Source: Allocoprococcus comes (lineage in GTDB: Bacteria > Bacillota > Clostridia > Lachnospirales > Lachnospiraceae). From it: a stretch of DNA of 64,000 bases. A program made the translations under genes and the position numbers. This document shows, in pieces, positions 15,457-23,882 of this stretch; within the stretch, counting starts at the first letter, position 1, and each line of letters opens with the position of its first letter. A model generated the notes under the pieces. That model was not told where the DNA came from. It worked only from the letters and a program-made list of their open reading frames with translations, and ran no database searches. Location: NCBI RefSeq assembly GCF_013300725.1, contig NZ_JAAIMM010000004.1, positions 1 to 64,000 of the forward strand, given 5' to 3'.

Positions 15457-16461
15457 ATGACGATCAGGGAACAGATGGAAGAAAGAGAAAAGGAATATCT
15501 AAGTCCCTGTGCCACATTAAGCATGGCTTCCCGGGGGAGAAAGAGAAATGAGCCACAGTGTGATATCCGACCGGTTTTTCAGAGGGACAGAGACCGGATC
15601 CTGCACAGTAAGGCATTCCGGCGCATGAAGCAGAAGACGCAGGTGTTTCTCCTCCCAATCGGAGACCATTACCGGACGCGGCTAACGCATACGCTGGAAG
15701 TATCGCAGAACGCCCGGACGATCGGAAAGGCGCTCAGGCTGAATGAAGATCTGGTGGAGGCAATTGCACTGGGACATGATCTCGGGCATACTCCGTTTGG
15801 ACATGCAGGAGAGAGAGCTCTGAACAATGTGTGTCCGTGTGGATTTAAACACAATGAACAAAGTGTCCGTGTAGTAGAGGTGCTGGAGAAACAGGGGGAG
15901 GGACTGAACCTGACCTGGGAAGTGATCGATGGAATCCGCAACCACAAAAGTGCGGGAATGCCTGCGACACTGGAAGGGCAGATCGTCAGACTTTCTGATA
16001 AGATTGCTTATGTGAACCATGATATTGATGATGCAGTAAGAGCGGGGATCATGAATGAAGAGGAACTGCCTAAAGAGCTGCGAAAAGTTCTGGGCAACAG
16101 TAAAAGAGAGCGTCTGAATACACTTACCCATGATGTGATCGTAAACAGTATGGACAAACCGAAGATCTGCATGTCAGAGGAAGTCCGTGAAGCACTGATG
16201 GAGCTGAGGGCATATATGTTTACCCATGTTTATGAGAATCCACTTGCAAAGGGCGAAGAGGACAAAGCAATCCGAATGATCGAAGATCTGTATTCTTATT
16301 ATGAAACGCACATGGAAAAGATGCCGGAGCAGTATCTGAAACAGCTGCAGAAAGGGGAAATGCCGGAAATCGCGGTGTGTGATTACATAGCAGGGATGAC
16401 GGATAATTTTGCCGTAAAAAAGTTTGAAGAAATTTTTATTCCACAATCTTGGAAATTTTAA
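15457..16461 (+). CDS. dgt: Deoxyguanosinetriphosphate triphosphohydrolase-like protein (HD domain)
   Basis: A 334-residue HD-family hydrolase that splits dNTPs to nucleoside and triphosphate. Visible motifs: RRMKQKTQVFL, RTRLTHTLEVSQ (first His), ALGHDLGHTPFGHAGE (the HD pair), and a later HDIDDAVRAG metal/His segment. Length fits the short bacterial dGTPase-like group rather than E. coli Dgt. It is 3 nt after pap and is followed by dnaG, a common order in Clostridia that links dNTP control to replication priming. Confidence 0.9.
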   Translation: MTIREQMEEREKEYLSPCATLSMASRGRKRNEPQCDIRPVFQRDRDRILHSKAFRRMKQKTQVFLLPIGDHYRTRLTHTLEVSQNARTIGKALRLNEDLVEAIALGHDLGHTPFGHAGERALNNVCPCGFKHNEQSVRVVEVLEKQGEGLNLTWEVIDGIRNHKSAGMPATLEGQIVRLSDKIAYVNHDIDDAVRAGIMNEEELPKELRKVLGNSKRERLNTLTHDVIVNSMDKPKICMSEEVREALMELRAYMFTHVYENPLAKGEEDKAIRMIEDLYSYYETHMEKMPEQYLKQLQKGEMPEIAVCDYIAGMTDNFAVKKFEEIFIPQSWKF

Positions 16462-16478
16462 AGGAAATAAAAAAGTTT

Positions 16479-16525
16479 TGTCGAATATATATTATGTAGG
16501 GGTTGCGCAAGGGGCGCGAACCCTG
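16479..16525 (+). promoter_or_regulatory. dnaG upstream region with a Spo0A-box match and a hairpin
   Basis: TGTCGAA at 16479-16485 is an exact match to the Spo0A box core. A hairpin pairing AGGGGTTGCGC (16498-16508) with GCGCGAACCCT follows, close to the ribosome site GGAAGGTG of dnaG. The 7-mer is short and may be chance; the hairpin looks real. Confidence 0.4.
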
Positions 16526-16545
16526 CCAGGAAGGTGTAGGACATA

Positions 16546-18321
16546 ATGTATTATTCAGATGAGATTATAGAAGAAGTAAGATCAAAAAATGATATCGTAG
16601 ATGTGATTTCCGGATACGTGAAGCTGAAGAAGCAGGGAAGTTCGTATTTCGGACTTTGCCCGTTTCACAGTGAGAAATCTCCCTCCTTTTCTGTGAGCAG
16701 GGATAAGCAGATGTATTACTGCTTTGGCTGCGGAGCGGGAGGAAATGTATTTACCTTCATTATGGAGTATGAGAATTATTCTTTTGTAGAAGCACTCAAG
16801 TTTTTGGCACAGCGTGCCGGTGTGGAGCTTCCGCAGGAGGAATATTCAAAAGAAGCGAAAGAAAGAGCAGATACGAGAAGTGCGCTGCTTGAGATGAACA
16901 AGCTGGCGGCCAAGTATTATTATGCGCAGCTGAAGACGGAGGGCGGAAGGCAGGCAAGAGAATATCTGCAGAACCGTCAGTTAAGCCAGGAGACGATCAC
17001 TGCATTTGGACTTGGATATTCCAGCAAATACAGTGATGATCTGTTTCGGTACCTGAAGATGAAGGGCTATAGTGAAGAGATGATCATCAAAGCAGGTCTG
17101 GTCAATGTCGATGAAAAGCACGGAGTTTACGACAAATTCTGGAACCGTGTCATGTTTCCGATTATGGATGTGAATAATCGTGTGATCGGATTTGGCGGGC
17201 GTGTGATGGGCGACGGGAAGCCAAAGTACCTGAACTCACCGGAGACTCTGATTTTTGATAAGAGCCGGAATCTGTACGGACTTCACCGGGCGAGAACATC
17301 GAGAAAGCCGTATTTTATTGTATGTGAAGGCTATATGGATGTAATTTCGCTCCATCAGGCGGGATTTACCAATGCAGTTGCATCACTTGGAACTGCACTT
17401 ACAGCAGGACATGCAGCATTGATCAAACGATATGTGAATGAAGTCTATCTGACCTATGACAGTGATGAAGCCGGAACTAAAGCGGCACTCCGGGCAGCTC
17501 CGATCCTTCGGGAGGCCGGTGTGACGACCCGCGTGATCCGGATGGAACCGTACAAGGATCCGGATGAATTCATCAAGAATCTTGGAGCTGAGGCATTTGA
17601 AGAGCGGATCAGGAAAGCAAGGAACAGCTTTATGTTCGGTCTTGAGATGCTGGAAAAAAGTTATGACCTGAATGCACCGGAAGGAAAGACGGAATTCCTC
17701 AGAGAGGCGGCTAGAAGGCTGGCACGTTTTGAAGAAGAAATTGAACGTGACAATTACATAGAAGCGGTGGCAAAGACTTATCATGTTGGCTACGAAGAAC
17801 TTAAGAAGCTGGTTGTCAAGGTAGCAGTCCAGAGCGGAATGGCAGCTCTGGCCACAAATCCGAGACAGACGATCCGTCAGGAAACGCCAAAAGAGGATGG
17901 TCATATCCGGTCACAGAAGATTCTGCTTACCTGGCTGATCGACAGGGAAGAGTTGTTTGATCAGGTAAGCCGTTATGTTACGCCGGAGGATTTTACGGTG
18001 GAGCTGTACCGGAAAGTTGCTGAACTTCTGTATGAACAGCATGCAAAAGGAGAACTGAATCCTGCGCAGATCATGAATTATTTTACAGAGGAAGAGGAAC
18101 ACCGCGCGGTGGCAGCACTTTTCAATACGAGAATCAAAGAGCTGACGACTGCGGGAGAGCAGGAAAAAGCGATCAAGGAGACGATTCTCCGGGTAAAGGA
18201 GTACAGTATCGAGACCGCAACCCGGAATCTGGATCCGACAGACATTCAGGGGCTGCAAAGGCTTATGAATGCGAAGAAGGCAGTGCAGGACCTTCATAAA
18301 CTGCATATTTCCATTAATTAG
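16546..18321 (+). CDS. dnaG: DNA primase
   Basis: A 591-residue primase. The N-terminal CHC2 zinc domain shows CPFHSEKSPSF and YYCFGCGAGG (about 38-65). The catalytic core includes FGGRVMGDGKPKYLNSPE, and the Toprim domain has VCEGYMDVISLHQAG and the DSDEAG triad segment. The C-terminal third is the DnaB-interacting helicase-binding region. It makes RNA primers for replication. It lies directly before rpoD (39 nt), the conserved macromolecular-synthesis pair. Confidence 0.97.
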   Translation: MYYSDEIIEEVRSKNDIVDVISGYVKLKKQGSSYFGLCPFHSEKSPSFSVSRDKQMYYCFGCGAGGNVFTFIMEYENYSFVEALKFLAQRAGVELPQEEYSKEAKERADTRSALLEMNKLAAKYYYAQLKTEGGRQAREYLQNRQLSQETITAFGLGYSSKYSDDLFRYLKMKGYSEEMIIKAGLVNVDEKHGVYDKFWNRVMFPIMDVNNRVIGFGGRVMGDGKPKYLNSPETLIFDKSRNLYGLHRARTSRKPYFIVCEGYMDVISLHQAGFTNAVASLGTALTAGHAALIKRYVNEVYLTYDSDEAGTKAALRAAPILREAGVTTRVIRMEPYKDPDEFIKNLGAEAFEERIRKARNSFMFGLEMLEKSYDLNAPEGKTEFLREAARRLARFEEEIERDNYIEAVAKTYHVGYEELKKLVVKVAVQSGMAALATNPRQTIRQETPKEDGHIRSQKILLTWLIDREELFDQVSRYVTPEDFTVELYRKVAELLYEQHAKGELNPAQIMNYFTEEEEHRAVAALFNTRIKELTTAGEQEKAIKETILRVKEYSIETATRNLDPTDIQGLQRLMNAKKAVQDLHKLHISIN

Positions 18322-18360
18322 GGATAGAATATAAACAAGCGATGAGAGGAAGGACACTAC

Positions 18361-19476
18361 ATGGAAGAGAACGTAGTAAAGTTTCAGGAAAAATTAAAAA
18401 ATCTGGTTGCTCTTGCGAAGAAAAAGAAGAACATTCTTGAAATCCAGGAAATCAATGATGTATTCCGGGATATGGAGCTGGAACCGACACAGATGGACAA
18501 GGTATTTGAGTACCTGGAGGCCAATGGGATCGATGTGCTTCAGATGAATGATGACTCCAGCGTGGATGATGATGATCTGGAGATCATGCTTTCGGATGAA
18601 GACGAAGTGGATATGGAGAAGATCGACCTGTCTGTTCCGGACGGAATCAGCATCGAAGATCCGGTCCGTATGTATCTGAAGGAGATCGGTAAGGTTCCGC
18701 TTCTTTCGGCAGAAGAAGAGATCGAGCTGGCAAAGAGAATGGCAGATGGTGATGAAGAAGCGAAAAAGCGCCTTGCAGAAGCTAATCTGCGACTGGTAGT
18801 CAGCATTGCAAAGCGTTACGTGGGACGTGGTATGCTGTTTCTGGATCTTATACAGGAAGGAAACCTTGGACTTATCAAGGCGGTAGAGAAGTTTGATTAT
18901 CAGAAGGGATTTAAGTTCAGTACCTATGCAACATGGTGGATCCGTCAGGCGATCACACGTGCGATTGCTGACCAGGCGAGAACCATCCGTATACCGGTTC
19001 ATATGGTAGAGACGATCAACAAACTGATCCGTGTATCCAGACAGTTACTGCAGGAGCTTGGACGTGAACCTACGCCGGAAGAGATCGCGGCAGAGCTGGA
19101 CATGCCGGTAGACCGTGTGCGTGAAATCCTGAAGATTTCCCAGGAACCGGTTTCTCTTGAGACTCCGATCGGTGAGGAAGAGGACAGCCATCTGGGCGAC
19201 TTTATCCAGGATGACAATGTACCTGTTCCGGCAGAAGCAGCAGCGCAGACACTCCTGAAAGAACAGCTGGATGAAGTATTAAGTACACTGACAGAGAGAG
19301 AGCAGAAAGTTCTCCGCCTGCGTTTTGGTATGAGTGACGGAAGAGCACGTACACTGGAAGAGGTCGGAAAAGAGTTCGATGTCACCCGTGAGCGTATCCG
19401 TCAGATCGAAGCAAAAGCACTCCGCAAGCTTCGTCATCCGAGCCGCAGCAGAAAATTAAGAGATTATTTGGATTAA
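18361..19476 (+). CDS. rpoD: RNA polymerase primary sigma factor (sigma-A/sigma-70)
   Basis: A 371-residue primary sigma factor. Region 1.1 is acidic. Region 1.2 starts at [16 protein letters not shown]. Region 2 has [27 protein letters not shown] and the -10 recognition segment [20 protein letters not shown]. Region 3 follows, and region 4.2 ([20 protein letters not shown]) recognises the -35. Length matches B. subtilis SigA. It is cotranscribed with dnaG, and trmK begins 4 nt after its stop. Confidence 0.98.
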   Translation: MEENVVKFQEKLKNLVALAKKKKNILEIQEINDVFRDMELEPTQMDKVFEYLEANGIDVLQMNDDSSVDDDDLEIMLSDEDEVDMEKIDLSVPDGISIEDPVRMYLKEIGKVPLLSAEEEIELAKRMADGDEEAKKRLAEANLRLVVSIAKRYVGRGMLFLDLIQEGNLGLIKAVEKFDYQKGFKFSTYATWWIRQAITRAIADQARTIRIPVHMVETINKLIRVSRQLLQELGREPTPEEIAAELDMPVDRVREILKISQEPVSLETPIGEEEDSHLGDFIQDDNVPVPAEAAAQTLLKEQLDEVLSTLTEREQKVLRLRFGMSDGRARTLEEVGKEFDVTRERIRQIEAKALRKLRHPSRSRKLRDYLD

Positions 19477-19480
19477 GAAG

Positions 19481-20197
19481 ATGGCTGAATTATCAAAAAG
19501 ATTACAGGCAGTGGCGGATCTTGTCACACCGGGAATGCGTCTTGTGGATGTGGGAACAGACCACGCTTACATCCCAATCTATCTGACACAGAACGGGCTG
19601 GTTCCGTCCGCGATTGCCATGGATATTAACAAAGGACCATTAGAGAGAGCGGATGCACATATCCTTGAACATGGACTGGATGGGAAGATCGTTACCCGTC
19701 TTTCCGATGGCCTGGTGAATTTGAAAATGAAAGAAGCTGATACAATGATCGCCGCCGGAATGGGCGGCGGTCTTGTCATACACATTCTGAATGAGGATCC
19801 GGCAAAAACCAGAAGCTTAAAGGAACTGATCCTGCAGCCGCAGTCAGAGCTTGCAAAAGTCCGCCGTTATCTGGAGGAATATAGATTTCGTATCGTTGCA
19901 GAGGACATGGTGGAAGAGGATGGCAAATACTATCCAATGATGAAGGTGATCCCGGCAGAGCAGAAAGGTCTTTATGCAGAAGGTGTTCCGGCAGCAGAAG
20001 AAGAGCTTGAATACGGGAAATATTTATTAGAGAAGGCTCACCCGGTGATGGGAGCATATCTGAAAAAGGAACTGTCTGTGAATCAGAGTGTGTATGAAAA
20101 GCTTCGGGTGCAGGAGAGCGAACGCACGAAGGAGAGAAGTGCAGAGGTTCTGCATATGATAAAGAGAGCAGAAGACCTGCTTGACCGGTATTTTTAG
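19481..20197 (+). CDS. trmK: tRNA (adenine(22)-N1)-methyltransferase
   Basis: A 238-residue SAM-dependent methyltransferase of the TrmK/YqfN type. Motif I is LVDVGTDHAYIPIYL (about 21-35), motif II region AIAMDINKGPLERA, and the catalytic-loop region TMIAAGMGGGLVIHIL. The family methylates A22 in the D-loop of some tRNAs. It sits between rpoD and the nif3-like gene, as in many Firmicutes. Its stop at 20195-20197 overlaps the ribosome site of the next gene. Confidence 0.92.
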   Translation: MAELSKRLQAVADLVTPGMRLVDVGTDHAYIPIYLTQNGLVPSAIAMDINKGPLERADAHILEHGLDGKIVTRLSDGLVNLKMKEADTMIAAGMGGGLVIHILNEDPAKTRSLKELILQPQSELAKVRRYLEEYRFRIVAEDMVEEDGKYYPMMKVIPAEQKGLYAEGVPAAEEELEYGKYLLEKAHPVMGAYLKKELSVNQSVYEKLRVQESERTKERSAEVLHMIKRAEDLLDRYF

Positions 20198-20207
20198 GAG
20201 GAAAATG

Positions 20208-21005
20208 ATGATTTGCAGAGAGATTATAAAAGAAATAGAAGCACGTTATCCAAAGCACTATGCGATGGAGTGGGATAATGTAGGACTGCAGGTCGGAAGA
20301 AGCGATAAAGAAGTAAAGAGGATCTATCTTGCACTGGATGCGACGGATGAAGTGATCGAAGAAGCAGCAGACTGGGGCGCAGATATGCTGATCACACATC
20401 ATCCGATGATCTTTAAGGCAATGAAAAAGATCAATGACGAGGATTTTATTGGCAGAAGAGTACTGAAGCTGATTCGGGATGACATTTCTTACTATGCGAT
20501 GCATACCAATTATGATGTGATGGGAATGGCAGAGCTTGCGGGGGAGGTACTTGAACTGAGTGAACCGGAGGTCCTGGAAGTGACGGGAAGCATGCATTCA
20601 GAATCCGGCGAAGTTCCGGTTGGAATCGGAAGAGTTGCTGATCTGGCACAGCCGATGGATTTAAAATCCTGTGCGGAAATGGTAAAAAAAGCATTTGATC
20701 TTCCGAATGTGAAGATTTTTGGAGAGCCGGATATGCAGGTACATCGCCTTGGTGTTTTTCCGGGCTCCGGGAAGAGCGCAATTTCCGTATCTTTGGAAAA
20801 AGGTGTGGATGTACTGGTGACAGGTGATATTGATCACCATGAGGGGATTGATGCGGTTGCGCAAAAAATGGCAGTAATTGATGCCGGACACTATGGCGTG
20901 GAGCATATCTTTATTGCAGATATGGAACATTTTTGCCGGGAGAAATTTCCAGAGGCAGAGATCCGGACAGCAAAGATCCGGCAGCCATTCTGGGTTTTGA
21001 CGTAA
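20208..21005 (+). CDS. Nif3-like dinuclear metal-centre protein (YqfO type)
   Basis: A 265-residue Nif3/DUF34 protein. Features: AMEWDNVGLQVGR near the N-terminus, the metal-binding ITHHPMIFK (paired His), YAMHTNYDVM, and the C-terminal VTGDIDHHEGIDA with DAGHYGVEH. Biochemical function is unsettled; it is often annotated as GTP cyclohydrolase 1 type 2, but that activity is not generally accepted. ATG 20208 is chosen over 20205 for better spacing from TAGGAGG. It lacks the inserted PII-like domain of longer homologues. It follows trmK by 10 nt. Confidence 0.88.
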   Translation: MICREIIKEIEARYPKHYAMEWDNVGLQVGRSDKEVKRIYLALDATDEVIEEAADWGADMLITHHPMIFKAMKKINDEDFIGRRVLKLIRDDISYYAMHTNYDVMGMAELAGEVLELSEPEVLEVTGSMHSESGEVPVGIGRVADLAQPMDLKSCAEMVKKAFDLPNVKIFGEPDMQVHRLGVFPGSGKSAISVSLEKGVDVLVTGDIDHHEGIDAVAQKMAVIDAGHYGVEHIFIADMEHFCREKFPEAEIRTAKIRQPFWVLT

Positions 21006-21076
21006 GGTGTTTGGGAGCGGGGAGAAAAACAGACAGATTTGTCAAAGTGCCGTAAGGCAGAAAGAAGGCGGTAAAT

Positions 21077-22750
21077 ATGGAACAGCAGATGTACAAAGTA
21101 CAGATTGACGGGGAAGAGAGAAGTTTTCCGGCAGAAACCACATATCTGCAGATTGCCGGGGAATATCAGGAAAGATACCCACATAATATTGTTCTTGTAT
21201 ATGTAAATGGAAAGCTTCAGGAGCTTGGGAAGAAGCTGAAAAAGGACTGTGCACTCCATTTTGTGACGACAGGCGAGACGATCGGAAATCTTACCTATCG
21301 CCGTGGTGTAAGTTTTCTGCTGGTGAAGGCAGTATATGATACACTCGGACACGATAAGATAGAACAGGTGAGAATCCATTTTTCTGTAGATAAAGGGTAT
21401 TATTGTACAATAAAAGGAGATCTGAAGCTGGATCAGGAACTGCTTGCAAGGATTGAAGAACGGATGCATGAAATGGCTGATAAGGATCTTTCCATCCGAA
21501 AGAGATCGGTCCATACCGATGAAGCGGTTGAAATGTTCCGTAAGTACGGTATGAAGGATAAAGAGCGTTTGTTCCGGTATCGCAGAGTGTCTACAGTCAA
21601 TATTTACAGTATCAATGAATTTGAGGACTACTATTACGGCTATATGGTTCCGTCAACCGGCTATCTGAAATATTTTAAACTATATTTATATGATGAGGGA
21701 TTTGTAGTACAGATGCCGGAGGCAGCTGAACCGGAAAAGATACCTCCATTTCAGCCTCAGAATAAGCTGTTCCATGTGCTGAAGGAGTCTACGCGTGGCG
21801 GTGATATGCTTGGAATTGAAACGGTAGGGGCACTGAATGATTATGTGACAGGCGGCAACGCCAATCCAAAGGAACTGCTTCTGGTACAGGAGGCAATGCA
21901 GGAGAAGAAGATTGCGCAGATCGCAGAGCAGATTGCAGGAAATCCGCAGAAGAAGTTTGTCTTGATCGCCGGTCCTTCTTCGTCAGGAAAGACTACATTT
22001 TCCAGACGGCTTTCCATCCAACTCCGGGTAAGTGGTCTGGTCCCGCATCCGATTTCAGTGGATGATTACTTTAAGAACCGTGTGGATACACCGCTGGACG
22101 CAGAAGGAAAGCCGAATTATGAATGCCTGGAAGCGCTGGATGTGGAACTTTTTAACCATGATCTGAAAAAGCTGCTTGCAGGCGAGCGGATTGAACTTCC
22201 GACGTTTAATTTCAAGACCGGAAAACGGGAATATAACGGACATTATATGCAGCTCGGAGAGCAGGATATTCTGGTGATCGAAGGCATTCACTGTCTGAAT
22301 GATGCGCTGACCCATGATCTGCCAAAAGAAAATAAATTCAAGATCTATATCAGTGCACTGACCCAGTTGAATATCGATGAGCATAACCGGATCGCATCAA
22401 CAGATGGACGTCTGATCCGCCGGATGGTGCGCGATGCAAGAACCAGAGGTACTTCGGCAAAGCAGACGATCGCTATGTGGCAGTCGGTGCGAAGAGGGGA
22501 AGAGAACAATATTTTCCCGTATCAGGAAGACGCGGATGTGATGTTTAATTCAGCTCTTCTTTATGAGCTGGCTGTTCTGAAAGCTTATGCAGAACCGATC
22601 CTGTTCGGAATTGAGAAGGACTGCGCTGAATATCAGGAGGCAAAGAGACTGCTCAAATTCCTGGATTATTTTGTGGGAATCGGAAGTGAGTATGTTCCGC
22701 AGAATTCGATTTTGAGGGAATTTATTGGAGGCGGATGTTTTGATTTGTAG
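21077..22750 (+). CDS. TGS-domain nucleoside (uridine-type) kinase
   Basis: A 557-residue fusion. Residues about 5-70 look like a TGS domain. Residues about 75-220 resemble the editing/second domain found next to TGS in threonyl-tRNA synthetase (TYRRGVSFLLVKAVYD and later MVPSTGYLKYF). The C-terminal half is a P-loop kinase of the uridine kinase/PRK type, with LIAGPSSSGKTTFSRRL (about 295-311), SVDDYFKNR and VIEGIHCLND. The presumed reaction is ATP-dependent phosphorylation of a nucleoside. The N-terminal half lacks any aminoacylation core. It is followed by a strong terminator. Confidence 0.85.
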   Translation: MEQQMYKVQIDGEERSFPAETTYLQIAGEYQERYPHNIVLVYVNGKLQELGKKLKKDCALHFVTTGETIGNLTYRRGVSFLLVKAVYDTLGHDKIEQVRIHFSVDKGYYCTIKGDLKLDQELLARIEERMHEMADKDLSIRKRSVHTDEAVEMFRKYGMKDKERLFRYRRVSTVNIYSINEFEDYYYGYMVPSTGYLKYFKLYLYDEGFVVQMPEAAEPEKIPPFQPQNKLFHVLKESTRGGDMLGIETVGALNDYVTGGNANPKELLLVQEAMQEKKIAQIAEQIAGNPQKKFVLIAGPSSSGKTTFSRRLSIQLRVSGLVPHPISVDDYFKNRVDTPLDAEGKPNYECLEALDVELFNHDLKKLLAGERIELPTFNFKTGKREYNGHYMQLGEQDILVIEGIHCLNDALTHDLPKENKFKIYISALTQLNIDEHNRIASTDGRLIRRMVRDARTRGTSAKQTIAMWQSVRRGEENNIFPYQEDADVMFNSALLYELAVLKAYAEPILFGIEKDCAEYQEAKRLLKFLDYFVGIGSEYVPQNSILREFIGGGCFDL

Positions 22751-22863
22751 AATGTTGAAGCTGGTCACATGGTAAGAGAGCGATATAGATTATAGAGGCA
22801 GTTTGAATCCGTTCCGCTGTTTTTTAGTGTGATCCGTCGTCAGAAATAAGAAATAAATAGAAG

Positions 22864-22911
22864 AAGAGCTCCTGGGAGAATGAATAACTTTGTTCTCTCA
22901 GGAGCTCTTTT
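22864..22911 (+). terminator. Terminator after the nucleoside kinase gene
   Basis: AAGAGCTCCTGGGAGAA pairs with TTCTCTCAGGAGCTCTT across a 12-nt loop, followed by TTTT. It ends the plus-strand housekeeping block and lies before the convergent rluA gene. Confidence 0.8.
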
Positions 22912-22997
22912 GGGTATGGTCAGAAAATACACATGGAAAATCCTTCCATAAAAAGAGCATTATGTGCCGGGGTATGCGGCTCACTTACCTGTATTTA

Positions 22998-23882
22998 TCA
23001 GAGTAACATATCTTCAGGCACAGGTGCTGTGAAATGCATTTCTTCTCCTGTGATTGGGTGCCGGAAACGCAGATGATGTGAGTGCAGTGCCTGACGGCTG
23101 ATATGGCTGTAATCCGGATTATAGAGAAAATCTCCCGGAAGCGGATGACCGATGTAATTCATATGCACCCGGATCTGATGAGTGCGTCCGGTATCCAACT
23201 TTAAGGCAACCAGAGAGTAGACCGGATCTGTATTTGTGATGGAAAGCCTGCGGTAATGGGTACAGGCGTATTCACCATGTTTAAAATCGACCATGCGCTC
23301 GATGGTAGAACCCTCTTTTCTGGCAATTGGAGCAGTGATGGTTCCGTCTTCCGGGACGATTCCTGTGGCAAGTGCCAGATATTCCCGGTGGATTTCCCGA
23401 CGTGCCATCATAGCAGAGAGGAGAGAGGCACTGTAAAGATGCCGGGCAATGATCAGAAGACCGGTGGTGTCCCGGTCAAGCCGGTTAATGCAGCGGTACA
23501 CAAAAGGCTCGTCTTTCTCTTTGAAATACCATGCACAGGCATTGGCAAGTGTGTTGTCATAATTTCCCTGGGAAGGGTGAATTGGCATTCCGGCAGGTTT
23601 ATTGATGACCAGCAGATCCGGATCTTCATATACGATTGAAAGAGGCAGATCTGACGGAACAATATTTTCGGAGAATTTTGTTTCGGTAATCCGGATGGCA
23701 AGCCGGTCACCCGGAGAAAGAAGCGTGCGCGCCAGTACCGGCTCCCCGTTTAAATGGATTCCTTCAGGATCTTCTTTGATTGCCCGGATCAGAGAAGAAG
23801 AATATCCATGAGCTTTTAAAAACTCATGGATATTGGAAGTTTTCTGTTCGGTTATTGTATAATTCAGAATTCTTTCCCACAT
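22998..23882 (-). CDS. RluA-family pseudouridine synthase
   Basis: An S4-like N-terminal segment (LKAHGYSSSLIRAIKEDPEG, LSPGDRLAIRI) precedes the RluA catalytic domain. The domain has LLVINKPAGMPIHPSQGN, the catalytic RLDRDTTGLLIIA, and TGRTHQIRVHMNYIGHP. It isomerises uridines in rRNA or tRNA; the exact site cannot be inferred. ATG at 23882 is preferred: it overlaps the stop of potCD as TAATG, so translation is probably coupled. An alternative ATG at 23906 would add eight residues. With this start the product has 294 residues. Confidence 0.88.
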   Translation of the reverse strand: MWERILNYTITEQKTSNIHEFLKAHGYSSSLIRAIKEDPEGIHLNGEPVLARTLLSPGDRLAIRITETKFSENIVPSDLPLSIVYEDPDLLVINKPAGMPIHPSQGNYDNTLANACAWYFKEKDEPFVYRCINRLDRDTTGLLIIARHLYSASLLSAMMARREIHREYLALATGIVPEDGTITAPIARKEGSTIERMVDFKHGEYACTHYRRLSITNTDPVYSLVALKLDTGRTHQIRVHMNYIGHPLPGDFLYNPDYSHISRQALHSHHLRFRHPITGEEMHFTAPVPEDMLL

